Below, one piece after another: positions 45,602-55,822 of a DNA stretch of 60,920 nucleotides; positions within the stretch are counted from its first letter, which is position 1; every line of letters starts with the position of its first letter. Position numbers and translations under genes: made by a program. Under the pieces are notes generated by a model. The model made no database searches. It was not told the DNA's origin and saw only the letters and a program-made list of their open reading frames with translations. The stretch lies in contig NZ_MRTH01000043.1 in the NCBI RefSeq assembly GCF_001956045.1, forward strand, positions 1-60,920, given 5' to 3'. This DNA is from Paenibacillus sp. FSL H7-0331. GTDB lineage: Bacteria > Bacillota > Bacilli > Paenibacillales > NBRC-103111.

Positions 45602-45824
45602 TAGTCATCGGCCCTCCTGCACATCGTAAATGCCCTACCTAATCTTATGAAAAAAAATACGATATGGCATGTGCGTATAGCCTTGTAGAAATAAATGGGT
45701 CATCACCCGTGTCAGAAAGCAACGGACATCATACGATACATAGAGAGAATCCCAAGGTTCTCTTCCCTTTCTCCATAAGGGCAGTAGGGCGGACGCTGTT
45801 CAAGTCCCCACGGATACAGTCAGG

Positions 45825-45848
45825 GCGAAGGGTTTTCCCTTCGCTTTT
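45825..45848 (+). terminator. Intrinsic terminator upstream of rpoE
   Basis: GCGAAGGG-TTTT-CCCTTCGC followed by TTTT: a perfect 8-bp stem in the plus direction, about 120 bases before rpoE. No plus-strand gene precedes it, so it would end a leader or small RNA starting in 45602-45824; it may be an attenuator. That stretch otherwise shows only a small hairpin near 45746-45764. Confidence 0.7.
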
Positions 45849-45967
45849 AAAATTTACAAGGGACACCCCTGAAGCAGTTGCTTTTTTACATAAAATAAGG
45901 TTTACTATTAGGAGTATAAGGGAACATGCAGTTAGGTTTGTGAAAATGTTCGAGGGGATGTGCTTGA

Positions 45968-46555
45968 ATGAGTGCGCAGTACACTCTAAAGGTCGGTATG
46001 GATAAGGCGAAAGAAATGCCAATGGTCGACCTAGCATTTGAAGTATTGAGAGCAGCGAATACACCTTTTTATTATCGTGACCTGATGGCGGAAATTTCAA
46101 AAATTAAAGGTCTGTCTGAAGAGGCAGTGATGCAGGTAATCGCTCAATTATATACGGAAATCAATATCGATGGCCGATTTGCTTGTGTAGGATCGAACCT
46201 GTGGGGCTTGAAGCGCTGGTACCCGATCGAGAAATCGGAGGATACAGTGGGTAGTGGCAAACGTCCACGTATCATTAACGATGAAGACGATGATATGGAC
46301 GACGATGACATGTTTGCCGAAGAAGAAGATGTATTTGTTGAGGAAGAGGATTTCGATTCCTTCGATAAACCGGCTGAAGAAGATTTTGAAGCTGAGGAAG
46401 AAATCGAAGAAGAAGGCGAGTTCTTGCCCGAAGAAGAAATCGATGAAGATGATGATAGTGATGATGAGGATCTGGATGAAGACGGCGATATTGAGACCGA
46501 TCTGGACACGCTTATTGAGGAAGAGCTTGAGGATGACGAAGACGAGGAGAAATAA
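45968..46555 (+). CDS. rpoE: RNA polymerase delta subunit
   Basis: 195 residues. The N-terminal HARE-HTH globular domain (about 1-85: MPMVDLAFEVLRAANTPFYY, INIDGRFACVGSNLWGL) is followed by a disordered, almost purely Asp/Glu tail. Delta binds core polymerase, displaces RNA, and makes initiation sensitive to nucleotide levels. B. subtilis delta is about 173 residues, so the acidic tail is slightly longer here. pyrG follows, as in other Bacillota. The start is ATG after AGGGGATGTGC, a modest site. Confidence 0.95.
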   Translation: MSAQYTLKVGMDKAKEMPMVDLAFEVLRAANTPFYYRDLMAEISKIKGLSEEAVMQVIAQLYTEINIDGRFACVGSNLWGLKRWYPIEKSEDTVGSGKRPRIINDEDDDMDDDDMFAEEEDVFVEEEDFDSFDKPAEEDFEAEEEIEEEGEFLPEEEIDEDDDSDDEDLDEDGDIETDLDTLIEEELEDDEDEEK

Positions 46556-46575
46556 TTCGAATCGTGACCATCTAC

Positions 46576-46615
46576 TTGACAGCAACCCTTCGATGAGAGT
46601 AAACTATCTTCTGGG
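46576..46615 (+). promoter_or_regulatory. pyrG promoter with GGGC start (reiterative-transcription type)
   Basis: TTGACA (46576-46581), 18-base spacer, TAAACT (46600-46605), then a 7-base gap to GGGC at 46613. In B. subtilis pyrG the transcript begins GGGC, and G residues are added repeatedly when CTP is low. The same start sequence in the same place is strong evidence of this control. Confidence 0.7.
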
Positions 46616-46645
46616 CTTTTGAAAAAGCTATTCAATTATGACTAT

Positions 46646-46686
46646 AAAGTGCCCCGCTTTTGCCGGGGGACTTTTTATTTTTTTTT
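46646..46686 (+). terminator. pyrG leader attenuator / rpoE terminator
   Basis: AAAGT.CCCCG pairs with CGGGG.ACTTT (one G-G mismatch) around CTTTTGC, followed by a run of about 16 mostly T residues. The C-rich 5' arm could pair with a poly-G extension of the leader, as needed for antitermination. Confidence 0.8.
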
Positions 46687-46688
46687 GA

Positions 46689-48551
<1,863 letters not shown>

Positions 48552-48588
48552 TATATAATTATGCCCAGATGGTAAGCATAGAACATCC

Positions 48589-48595
48589 TTCGACA
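48589..48595 (-). promoter_or_regulatory. 0A box upstream of spo0F
   Basis: TTCGACA on the plus strand is TGTCGAA on the minus strand, an exact match to the Spo0A-P binding consensus. It lies about 115 bases before the sigma-H -35 element. A second weaker candidate, TTTTTCGAAAAA, is at about 48690-48700. Confidence 0.55.
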
Positions 48596-48704
48596 GCATA
48601 TATCCAACTATAGCAAGTAACAGCGAAACTTCAGCACACCAACTGTACACGATGTTCAGAAAATGCATGAAATGTAAAACATTTCAACTTTTTCGAAAAA
48701 AGCA

Positions 48705-48733
48705 GCAGGAATCTCGATATTTATATCGAATTT
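48705..48733 (+). promoter_or_regulatory. Sigma-H type promoter of spo0F
   Basis: GCAGGAATC (48705-48713) fits the sigma-H -35 consensus RNAGGAWWW in all but the last base; ATCGAATTT (48725-48733) fits the -10 consensus RNNGAATWW fully. The spacer is 11 bases, as expected. The spo0F start is 71 bases downstream. Confidence 0.7.
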
Positions 48734-48803
48734 ATCTTGATATGCTCGATGGGACAGGCCGGAATTCCGACAATCACGATCGTGGACTTGGGAGGCTGTA
48801 TGG

Positions 48804-49193
48804 ATGAAGAAGTTACTCATTGTAGATGATCAGAATGGGATCAGGATCTTATTGACGGAGGTATTCAGTACCGAAGGATACCAAACTTATCAAGCGTCGA
48901 ACGGCAAGCTCGCACTGGAAATTGTCAGAACTACTTCTCCTGATTTGGTTTTACTGGATATGAAAATTCCAGGTATGGACGGATTGGACATTCTCAAGCA
49001 CATTAAAAGTATCGACGCTTCGATCAAAGTCATTATGATGACAGCTTATGGCGAATTAGATATGATCAAAGAGGCAACGGATCTGGGTGCAATCATGCAC
49101 TTTACGAAGCCTTTTGATATCGATGAGCTGCGGCAGGCGGTTAACATTCATTTGGGGAAGCCGAGGAATAGCTCGTATGCAGTGGGATCCTGA
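48804..49193 (+). CDS. spo0F: Sporulation phosphorelay response regulator Spo0F
   Basis: 129 residues, a lone receiver domain without an output domain. Acidic pocket VDDQNG, phospho-acceptor D52 in [12 protein letters not shown] in MMTAYGELD and K in [12 protein letters not shown] agree with Spo0F. It takes phosphate from sporulation kinases and passes it to Spo0B, then Spo0A. The order pyrG-spo0F-fba is the same as in B. subtilis, which settles the identity. GGGAGG precedes the ATG. Regulation by sigma-H and Spo0A is suggested by upstream sites. Confidence 0.93.
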   Translation: MKKLLIVDDQNGIRILLTEVFSTEGYQTYQASNGKLALEIVRTTSPDLVLLDMKIPGMDGLDILKHIKSIDASIKVIMMTAYGELDMIKEATDLGAIMHFTKPFDIDELRQAVNIHLGKPRNSSYAVGS

Positions 49194-49213
49194 TTACAGG
49201 GTCTCTTTTTTTT
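49186..49213 (+). terminator. Terminator overlapping the spo0F stop codon
   Basis: GATCCTG-ATTA-CAGGGTC followed by TCTTTTTTTT; the TGA stop lies within the stem. Confidence 0.85.
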
Positions 49214-49262
49214 CTTATGACTATGAAAACGAAGCAGCTTGGTTATCATTTGAATTAAACTA

Positions 49263-49271
49263 TGATATAAT
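49263..49271 (+). promoter_or_regulatory. Extended -10 promoter of fba
   Basis: TGATATAAT is an exact extended -10 (TGNTATAAT), about 70 bases before fba; the -35 candidate TTATCA is 17 bases before TATAAT. Confidence 0.55.
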
Positions 49272-49338
49272 AACGCAGTATGACAGAAGAGCGGTCTTTG
49301 ATACTTGACTCGGTCAATAACTACTAGGAGGAAGAAAC

Positions 49339-50193
49339 ATGCCATTAGTTTCAATGAATGAATTATTGCCAAAAGCAAAAGCAAACAAGTACGCAGTAGG
49401 GCAGTTCAATATGAATAACTTGGAATTTGCTCAAGCGATTGTAGATGCGGCTGAAGAATTAAAGTCTCCTTTTATTTACGGTGTAAGTGAAGGGGCTTTG
49501 AAGTATATGGGTATCGAGTTTACTGTAGCCCTTGCGGAAGCAGCAGCAAAAAAATCCGGCTTGCCAATCGCACTTCATTTGGATCACGGCAGCAGCTTTG
49601 AAGTAGCAATGAAATGTATCCGCGCAGGTTTCAGCTCGGTTATGTTTGATGGCTCCCATCATTCTTTCGAAGAAAACATTCGTTTGACGAAGGAAGTTGT
49701 TAAAGCAGCGCGCGCAATGGGCGTATCCGTTGAGGGTGAGCTCGGTACGATCGGCGGCGTGGAAGATGACATCAGCGTGGACGAGGAAAATGCAAGCTTG
49801 GCTAAACCGGAAGAAGCGATTCGTTTCTACGAAGAGACTGGCGTAGATTGCTTGGCTATCGCGGTAGGTACTGCTCACGGTATGTACGCTGGCGAGCCTA
49901 ACATTCGTTTCGACATTATTCAAAAGGTGGCAAGTGCAATTCCTGTACCTGTTGTACTTCACGGCGGATCTGGCGTACCTGATGAGATGATTCGTCAAGC
50001 AATCGCTGCTGGCGTAGGTAAAATCAATGTTAACACCGAGAATCAAGTAGCGTGTACGGATGCCATTCGTGAAGCACTCAATAAAGACGCGAAAATCTAC
50101 GATCCTCGTAAATACCTCACTCCTGCCCGCAAAGCTATGGTTGAAGTCGTTAAATCCAAAATTCAATTGTTCGGAAGTTCTAACCAAGCTTAA
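49339..50193 (+). CDS. fba: Class II fructose-bisphosphate aldolase
   Basis: 284 residues of the zinc-dependent class. Landmarks: AVGQFNMNNLEFAQAI, zinc ligands in LHLDHGSSFE, EGELGTIGGVEDD, GTAHGMYAGEPNI and VLHGGSGVPDEMI with the catalytic and zinc histidines. It interconverts fructose-1,6-bisphosphate with dihydroxyacetone phosphate and glyceraldehyde-3-phosphate in glycolysis and gluconeogenesis. AGGAGG precedes the ATG. In B. subtilis a transaldolase gene separates fba from murA; here none does. Confidence 0.96.
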   Translation: MPLVSMNELLPKAKANKYAVGQFNMNNLEFAQAIVDAAEELKSPFIYGVSEGALKYMGIEFTVALAEAAAKKSGLPIALHLDHGSSFEVAMKCIRAGFSSVMFDGSHHSFEENIRLTKEVVKAARAMGVSVEGELGTIGGVEDDISVDEENASLAKPEEAIRFYEETGVDCLAIAVGTAHGMYAGEPNIRFDIIQKVASAIPVPVVLHGGSGVPDEMIRQAIAAGVGKINVNTENQVACTDAIREALNKDAKIYDPRKYLTPARKAMVEVVKSKIQLFGSSNQA

Positions 50194-50203
50194 TGTCTCC
50201 AAT

Positions 50204-50236
50204 AGGAAATGCATCGTCATGGTGCGTTTCCTTTCT
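50204..50236 (+). terminator. Terminator after fba
   Basis: AGGAAATGCA pairs with TGCGTTTCCT (one wobble) across a 9-base loop; TTCT follows. Confidence 0.65.
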
Positions 50237-50319
50237 ATATGCATAGTACCCACCTGGAATTACCGCCCTAAATCAGTATGTAAAGCTTGACAGCAGTCAT
50301 TTGGAGGGAAGATAAACGA

Positions 50320-51573
50320 ATGGAGAAATTGATGGTCACCGGAGGTCGTCCCTTGCGGGGAACGGTCCAAATCAGCGGTGCCAAGAACAGCGCGATAGCG
50401 TTGATACCAGCTGCAATTTTATCGGAAACAACCGTTACCTTAGATAATTTGCCGGTATTGAGTGATGTTGCCATTTATTCGGAGTTGTTGGAAGAATTGA
50501 ATGCACCTGTGATTTGGCAAGGGGATCAGATGATTATCGATCCGAGCGCATTGCGATCCAAACCTATGCCTAATGGAAATGTTAAGAAATTGAGAGCTTC
50601 GTATTATTTAATGGGAGCGCTGCTTGGTCGTTTTGGAGAAGCAACAATTGGTTTACCTGGGGGATGCAATTTTGAACCGCGTCCGATTGATCAGCATATC
50701 AAAGGTTTTGAAGCATTAGGAGCACGTGTGAGCACCGAGAATGGGTCTTTGCACATTCAAGCCAAAGAGCTCCGCGGAGCGAAAATTTATCTCGATGTGG
50801 TTAGTGTTGGAGCTACAATTAATATTATGCTGGCTGCTTCTCGGGCCAAAGGCGTCACTTTGATTGAAAATGCGGCAAAAGAGCCTGAAATTATAGATGT
50901 TGCTACGCTATTAAATTCCATGGGTGCGAGAATCAAAGGAGCAGGAACCGAAACCATTCGTATTGAGGGTGTGGATTCCATGCATGGCTGTCGTCACTCG
51001 ATTATTCCCGATCGGATTCAAGCTGGAACCTATATGATCCTTGCAGCTGCAACGCGAGGGGATGTTGTCGTGGACAATGTTATTCCGAAGCATTTGGAAG
51101 CTATCACGGCCAAATTGCAGGAGATGGGTGTTGAGATTCAGGAAATGGACGAATCCATACGCGTCATCGGTAAGCCCGAGTATGAGAGTGTGGATGTCAC
51201 AGCGCTTGTATATCCAGGATTTGCTACTGATTTGCAATCACCGATGACAAGCCTCCTGACACAAACGAAGGGTACCAGCATTCTGAGTGATTATGTATAC
51301 AGTAATCGCTTCAAGCATGTTCCCGAGCTAACCCGGATGGGTGCCAAAATTAAGGTTGAAGGGCGTTCCGCAGTTATTGAAGGCGGTCAGCTTAGCGCAG
51401 CCAAAGTGAAGGCTACTGATTTGCGTGCGGGAGCAGCACTTGTGATTGCAGCACTGACAGTTCCTGATGGAGTCACCGAAATAACAGGCGTCGAATATAT
51501 CGATCGTGGTTATGATCATTTGGTCAGCAATCTATCAAGCTTGGGCGCAGAGGTTTGGCGTGAGCAGGATTAG
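50320..51573 (+). CDS. murA: UDP-N-acetylglucosamine 1-carboxyvinyltransferase (second MurA type)
   Basis: 417 residues from the ATG at 50320 with GGAGGG upstream. EPSP-synthase-like fold: K22-type [15 protein letters not shown], the loop [15 protein letters not shown] with the active-site Cys (fosfomycin target), and [12 protein letters not shown]. It adds enolpyruvate to UDP-GlcNAc, the first committed step of peptidoglycan synthesis. Position between fba and rho matches murAB/murZ of B. subtilis, the second paralog, so another murA probably exists elsewhere. Confidence 0.95.
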   Translation: MEKLMVTGGRPLRGTVQISGAKNSAIALIPAAILSETTVTLDNLPVLSDVAIYSELLEELNAPVIWQGDQMIIDPSALRSKPMPNGNVKKLRASYYLMGALLGRFGEATIGLPGGCNFEPRPIDQHIKGFEALGARVSTENGSLHIQAKELRGAKIYLDVVSVGATINIMLAASRAKGVTLIENAAKEPEIIDVATLLNSMGARIKGAGTETIRIEGVDSMHGCRHSIIPDRIQAGTYMILAAATRGDVVVDNVIPKHLEAITAKLQEMGVEIQEMDESIRVIGKPEYESVDVTALVYPGFATDLQSPMTSLLTQTKGTSILSDYVYSNRFKHVPELTRMGAKIKVEGRSAVIEGGQLSAAKVKATDLRAGAALVIAALTVPDGVTEITGVEYIDRGYDHLVSNLSSLGAEVWREQD

Positions 51574-51655
51574 TATCGTATAGTCTCTACTTTTTTGGGT
51601 AATGCTAGAATGAGTTTCACAAAAGTACAAATATAATAGTTTGGTGGCTGAGATT

Positions 51656-53278
51656 ATGGATATACCACTAGCGCAATTAGAAGCGCAGAAACTGACTGAG
51701 TTGTATCAGTTAGCTAAAAAACATCAAATTCCTTCCTACGGCACTTTGAAAAAGAAAGAACTCATATTTGCTATTTTACGGGCCCAGGCAGAGAAAAGCG
51801 GTCTGATGTTCATGCAGGGTGTACTCGAAATTTTGTCCGACGGCTTCGGGTTTTTACGTCCTATCAACTATCTGCCCAGTACAGAGGATATTTATATTTC
51901 CGCTTCGCAGATTCGTAAATTTGATTTAAGAAGCGGTGACCTCGTATCTGGAAAATGCAGACCTCCTAAGGAAAACGAACGTTATTTCGGATTGCTCCAG
52001 GTAGAAGCTGTCAATGGCGAAGATCCGGTAACAGCTGCTGAGCGCCTTCATTTCCCGGCGCTAACTCCGTTATACCCGGAAAAGAAAATTTTGCTGGAAA
52101 CTTCTCCAACGCATCTATCGACTCGCCTTATGGATTTGCTAGCACCTGTAGGACTGGGACAGCGCGGATTGATCGTAGCACCTCCCAAAGCCGGTAAAAC
52201 GTTACTGCTGAAGGAAATTGCCAACAGCATTTCGACCAATCATCCGGAGATCGAGCTGTTCGTGCTTCTTATTGACGAGCGCCCGGAAGAAGTAACAGAT
52301 ATGCAGCGTTCGGTTAAGGGCGAAGTTATTGCCTCAACTTTTGACGAGCTTCCCGAGAATCACATCAAGGTCGCTGAGCTTGTGCTTGAAAGGGCCATGC
52401 GTTTAGTTGAACACAAAAAAGATGTCGTCATTTTGATGGATAGTATTACACGGTTGGCTCGTGCCTACAATTTGGTAGTTCCACCATCTGGCCGTACATT
52501 GTCTGGCGGTATTGATCCGGGTGCTTTTCATCGTCCCAAACGTTTCTTCGGTGCTGCGCGTAACATCGAAGAGGGTGGCAGCCTGACGATTTTGGCAACG
52601 GCACTCATTGAGACTGGTTCCCGTATGGATGATGTCATTTATGAAGAATTTAAAGGTACAGGTAATTTAGAGCTGCATCTGGATCGCAAATTGGCCGAGC
52701 GTCGTATTTTCCCGTCAATCGATATGCGTCGTTCAGGAACACGTCGTGAAGAAATGCTCTTAAGCAAAGATGTGCTGGATAAAGTATGGGCAATTCGCAA
52801 GAGCATGAATGAATCACATGAATATGTAGAAGCTTTTATCAAGAAGCTGGTTGATACCAAAACGAATCAGGAGTTCCTGGACACACTGGAAAAACTGGGA
52901 AATGGCTCTAGCAAACCGCCGGTTAGCAGTAATTCCTCGTCGTCCGTGAATAAGCCTTTGGCTAACGGTTCCGCCTCTTCCGCGGTAAGTAAGCCATCAT
53001 CCAATGGGAGTATGAATACTTCTTCTGCAGTAAGTAAGCCGCCGTCCACGAGCAGCGCTTCATCCGCAGCAAGCAAGCCGACAACCTCCAGCAGAACCTC
53101 GTCAGCAATAAGCAAGCCATCATCTGGCAGAAGCAGTGCTGCTTCGTCAGCAAGCAAATCATCCGTCAGCACCAGCAGTTCTACCACAGGTTCGGCTCCG
53201 TTGTCTTCCAGCAATGAGGACACCTTGTCCCCTACGCCGAATACAACTACCAAGCGTGTGAAGAATTCTGCGTCGTAA
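51656..53278 (+). CDS. rho: Transcription termination factor Rho with a serine-rich C-terminal tail
   Basis: 540 residues from the ATG at 51656; TTG (51641) and GTG (51644) in frame are alternatives, and none has a strong site. N-terminal helical Rho_N domain (1-45), cold-shock-type RNA-binding domain (about 50-125, [10 protein letters not shown]), then the hexameric helicase domain with Walker [13 protein letters not shown], Walker [17 protein letters not shown] and the R loop [14 protein letters not shown]. The core ends near residue 415 ([10 protein letters not shown]). The last 124 residues are almost only Ser, Ala, Pro, Thr, Lys and Asn, with repeated SAVSKP/SAASKP units. Typical Rho is about 420-430 residues, so this tail is an extra disordered domain. 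Confidence 0.95.
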   Translation: MDIPLAQLEAQKLTELYQLAKKHQIPSYGTLKKKELIFAILRAQAEKSGLMFMQGVLEILSDGFGFLRPINYLPSTEDIYISASQIRKFDLRSGDLVSGKCRPPKENERYFGLLQVEAVNGEDPVTAAERLHFPALTPLYPEKKILLETSPTHLSTRLMDLLAPVGLGQRGLIVAPPKAGKTLLLKEIANSISTNHPEIELFVLLIDERPEEVTDMQRSVKGEVIASTFDELPENHIKVAELVLERAMRLVEHKKDVVILMDSITRLARAYNLVVPPSGRTLSGGIDPGAFHRPKRFFGAARNIEEGGSLTILATALIETGSRMDDVIYEEFKGTGNLELHLDRKLAERRIFPSIDMRRSGTRREEMLLSKDVLDKVWAIRKSMNESHEYVEAFIKKLVDTKTNQEFLDTLEKLGNGSSKPPVSSNSSSSVNKPLANGSASSAVSKPSSNGSMNTSSAVSKPPSTSSASSAASKPTTSSRTSSAISKPSSGRSSAASSASKSSVSTSSSTTGSAPLSSSNEDTLSPTPNTTTKRVKNSAS

Positions 53279-53303
53279 TTCAACAGGTTAGGAGTACAAT
53301 GCT

Positions 53304-54578
53304 ATGAATTTAGTCTACGCCGACCTCGACGGGAACTTATTTGACCATCCCGATTATATTGCGCTTGGTCGCAATGGGGATATGGTCACTGATATTATGG
53401 AAGATGAGTTAATTCCATTGCCTGAAGGGGCAACCATGGTTAGCTTGCCTTTTACCAAGCCGATCGGGATAAATCTGAAATCCGGAGACATGCAGGTTGT
53501 TCCCGGTAACGTACAGGCGGTTGGGGCGCTGTTACCACAAGGTTTTACACGATTGCTAATTCCAAGCTATGTGAAGTCGGATGCAAGCAAGTTGCTTCCT
53601 TTATTCGGTTATACAGCGGTTGTTTGGAAAGATGGAGGGTTTTATGTAGCCGCACATGCGACAGACGATCCCGAACCATGGAATCCGCGTAACTGTGATC
53701 CGGCAGAGCTGGAAGTTCAGGTACAGCAATTTCTTCAGCAATACGGTGACAATCGGGTATTCCAGCATCTGTCCAAATGTGCGTTGGAATACGAATGCCT
53801 AACCGCATCGAATACATTTTTAAACCGTCTGGAAGGGTCGATACCAGTTTCCTTTTCCTGTAATGCCGGTTGCTTTGGCTGTATATCGGAGCAGCCTGAT
53901 GATAGCGGCTTCCTTGCACCACAGACGCGTATGAACTTCAAGCCGACTGTCGATGAAGTCGTACAGGTTATGCTCCAGCATCTAAAGACGCCGGATAACA
54001 TCGTGAGCTTCGGCCAAGGCTGCGAGGGAGAACCATCTACCCAGGCGCCTACCATTATCGAGGCGATCAAGCGAGTTCGGCAGCAGACGGACGCTGGTTA
54101 CATTAACATCAATACTAATGCCGGACTAACGGATCATATTCGGGGTATCGTGGATGCAGGCTTGAATCTGATGAGAGTCAGCACGATCAGTGCGCTGGAT
54201 GATCACTATAATGCTTATTATAAGCCGCGCGGCTACACACTCAAAAATGTGGAAAAATCGCTGCGTTATGCTGCTGATAAGGGTGTAATCACTTCAATTA
54301 ACTATTTGATCTTCCCGGGAGTTACGGATCGTGAGGAAGAGATTGAAGCGATGATCGAGTTTGTGCGTCGTACCGACTTGAAGCTGATCCAGCTGCGCAA
54401 TTTAAATATTGACCCGGAAAGCTATTTACAGTTGATCCCCAAGGCACAGGGTGAGCTATTTGGTATGAAGCAAATGCTGGAGATTTTTGAACAAGAGCTT
54501 CCCGATGTTATTTTGGGCTCCTATACACATTTGCCTGAATCATTAAAACAAAGAAGATACTTGCAACAATCTCAGTAG
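53304..54578 (+). CDS. Radical SAM protein of unknown substrate
   Basis: 424 residues. The iron-sulfur motif is C186-x3-C190-x2-C193 (FSCNAGCFGC), the radical SAM signature. A GQGCEGEP loop fits S-adenosylmethionine binding, and NTNAGLTDHIRGIVDAGL plus SINYLIFPGVTDRE resemble the barrel of MoaA/AslB-type members. The N-terminal 180 residues are a separate domain I do not recognise. It starts 26 bases after rho (GGTTAGGAG upstream), so rho and this gene are probably one transcript. Its substrate cannot be read from the neighbours. Confidence 0.85.
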   Translation: MNLVYADLDGNLFDHPDYIALGRNGDMVTDIMEDELIPLPEGATMVSLPFTKPIGINLKSGDMQVVPGNVQAVGALLPQGFTRLLIPSYVKSDASKLLPLFGYTAVVWKDGGFYVAAHATDDPEPWNPRNCDPAELEVQVQQFLQQYGDNRVFQHLSKCALEYECLTASNTFLNRLEGSIPVSFSCNAGCFGCISEQPDDSGFLAPQTRMNFKPTVDEVVQVMLQHLKTPDNIVSFGQGCEGEPSTQAPTIIEAIKRVRQQTDAGYININTNAGLTDHIRGIVDAGLNLMRVSTISALDDHYNAYYKPRGYTLKNVEKSLRYAADKGVITSINYLIFPGVTDREEEIEAMIEFVRRTDLKLIQLRNLNIDPESYLQLIPKAQGELFGMKQMLEIFEQELPDVILGSYTHLPESLKQRRYLQQSQ

Positions 54579-54590
54579 TCATGCTATAAT
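54561..54590 (+). promoter_or_regulatory. Candidate promoter of rpmE inside the end of the radical SAM gene
   Basis: TTGCAA (54561-54566) and TATAAT (54585-54590), 18-base spacer, with TG one base before the -10. The -35 lies in the last codons of the preceding gene. A CATGTG/CACATG hairpin at about 54597-54626 sits in the leader. Confidence 0.55.
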
Positions 54591-54654
54591 CTGCTCATGT
54601 GTTCAATTAGAACTCTGATTCACATGGTGTTTCAGGGCAAAAGAGGTGAAAGAA

Positions 54655-54852
54655 ATGAAAGAAGCTATCCATCCGACTTACCACAACACAACAATTTCTT
54701 GTGCTTGCGGCAATGTTATCGAAACAGGTTCGGTTAAAGCTAATCTTCGTACTGAAATTTGCTCTTCCTGCCATCCTTTCTACACTGGTAAACAAAAGTT
54801 TATCGATGCTGGCGGACGTGTTGATAAATTCAAAAAGAAATACGGCGTATAA
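54655..54852 (+). CDS. rpmE: 50S ribosomal protein L31
   Basis: 65 residues from the ATG at 54655 with AGAGGTG upstream (an earlier in-frame ATG overlaps that site). It begins [10 protein letters not shown] and has the zinc-ligand pattern CACG...CSSC of the zinc-containing L31 form, followed by [20 protein letters not shown]. Part of the large ribosomal subunit. Position after rho matches B. subtilis. Zinc-free L31 paralogs, if any, lie outside the window. Confidence 0.96.
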   Translation: MKEAIHPTYHNTTISCACGNVIETGSVKANLRTEICSSCHPFYTGKQKFIDAGGRVDKFKKKYGV

Positions 54853-54886
54853 TTCGGCCTATTTCCACTATTTTATTGCATAAACC

Positions 54887-54946
54887 CACCTCCTGTGGCA
54901 AACCTAAGAGCGAAAGCTTTTAGACCATGCTGCAGGAGGTGTTTTT
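54887..54946 (+). terminator. Structured hairpin: rpmE terminator that contains the next gene's ribosome binding site
   Basis: Outer stem CACCTCCTG (54887-54895) with CAGGAGGTG (54933-54941), then TTTTT directly before an ATG. Inside, CTAAGAGC (54904-54911) pairs with GCTTTTAG (54916-54923) around a GAAA tetraloop. The outer 3' arm is the AGGAGG site of the following gene. Confidence 0.75.
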
Positions 54947-55345
54947 ATGTTCAAATCTCATTTATTCAGATGGGCGTTGACGGGTGCATTGCTCATGATG
55001 CCCGTCGCGCTTGCGTCTTGTCAGAAACAAAGCGCAGGGCCCAAGGTGCAATCGTACGCTCAGGATGGATTGCTTGGGATCAGTGACGTGAATCCGAACA
55101 TGCCGATGAGTCCAACTTACCATACGTATGGGGAAGACACGAATCTGATGCAGGCAACGATCGACCAGGTACCTCATGTAATTGATTCCAATATTCGAAT
55201 TAATGGACCTGTAGCTACTGTTAATATTCATGTTCCAGCAGAACTGACTGCTGAGGAAACGGCTGCAGTGGCGCGGGATGCACAAGACAAATTGACCAAA
55301 GCGATGCCAAGATACACGATGAAGGTTACGGTTTCCCGAAAATAA
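54947..55345 (+). CDS. YhcN/YlaJ-family sporulation lipoprotein
   Basis: 132 residues with a lipoprotein signal: hydrophobic helix and lipobox LASC near residue 25. The mature domain has the alternating beta-alpha pattern of the family: NIRINGPVATVNIHVPAEL, AVARDAQDKLTKAMPRYTMKVTVSR. Related proteins are made in the forespore and linked to spore coat or germination. Its ribosome binding site is buried in the preceding hairpin. Confidence 0.8.
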   Translation: MFKSHLFRWALTGALLMMPVALASCQKQSAGPKVQSYAQDGLLGISDVNPNMPMSPTYHTYGEDTNLMQATIDQVPHVIDSNIRINGPVATVNIHVPAELTAEETAAVARDAQDKLTKAMPRYTMKVTVSRK

Positions 55346-55352
55346 TGACGGG

Positions 55353-55381
55353 TTGCTATTTCGCAATAAATCGACTATACT
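55353..55381 (+). promoter_or_regulatory. Promoter of the SRP RNA gene
   Basis: TTGCTA (55353-55358) and TATACT (55376-55381) with a 17-base spacer; transcription would start near 55388, at the RNA 5' end. Confidence 0.7.
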
Positions 55382-55388
55382 TATGTTT

Positions 55389-55610
55389 GCCGTGCTAGAC
55401 GGGGAGGCAGCGGTGCCCTGTAACCCGCAATCCGCTACAGCGGGGTTGATCGCCTACATGCGGTATTGCGATGTGAGGTTTGGGTTTTAGAATCGGTGTT
55501 GAGAGCTGGGTCCTTCGCAATGGATGCCTGTGAATCCGGTCAGGTTCGGAAGGAAGCAGCCGTAAGTGGGATGTTTCATGTGCCGAAGGGTTGCCTGGCT
55601 TGAGTCGAGA
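55389..55610 (+). ncRNA. ffs: Signal recognition particle RNA, large Bacillus type
   Basis: Conserved blocks of the large (about 265-base) Bacillus SRP RNA are present: GCCGTGCTAGACGGGGAGG at the 5' end, GCGGTGCCCTGTAA, and the domain IV core GGTCAGGTTCGGAAGGAAGC with its Ffh-binding loop, then AGGGTTGCCTGGC closing the Alu-like domain. It forms SRP with Ffh for cotranslational membrane targeting. Position before dnaX matches scr in B. subtilis. The 3' end is estimated. The stretch 55611-55822 holds the promoter region of the kinase gene and no other clear feature. Confidence 0.93.
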
Positions 55611-55822
55611 CTAAAAATTCCACTTGGATCGTAATATCAAAGTAGGTGCACGGTTATATCCAATTTATGTGACCAATAAGGTGTAACGAACATACGAGCA
55701 TTATGAACAACCATTGTAATAGGTTGACTCATAGTGTTTTTTTGTGTTTTTAGAAGGAAAATGAAATATTTAGGAGAATTGTATACTAAAGTTAACTTGT
55801 TTTGGTAGTAAGGGGTGGAGCG

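Noticed and set aside
46144..46635. Serine-rich minus-strand frame opposite rpoE
   Set aside because: It is the mirror of the GAT/GAA codons of the acidic delta tail and not a real protein.
52867..53283. Minus-strand frame of 138 codons opposite the Rho tail
   Set aside because: A composition artefact of the repetitive serine codons; no start site.
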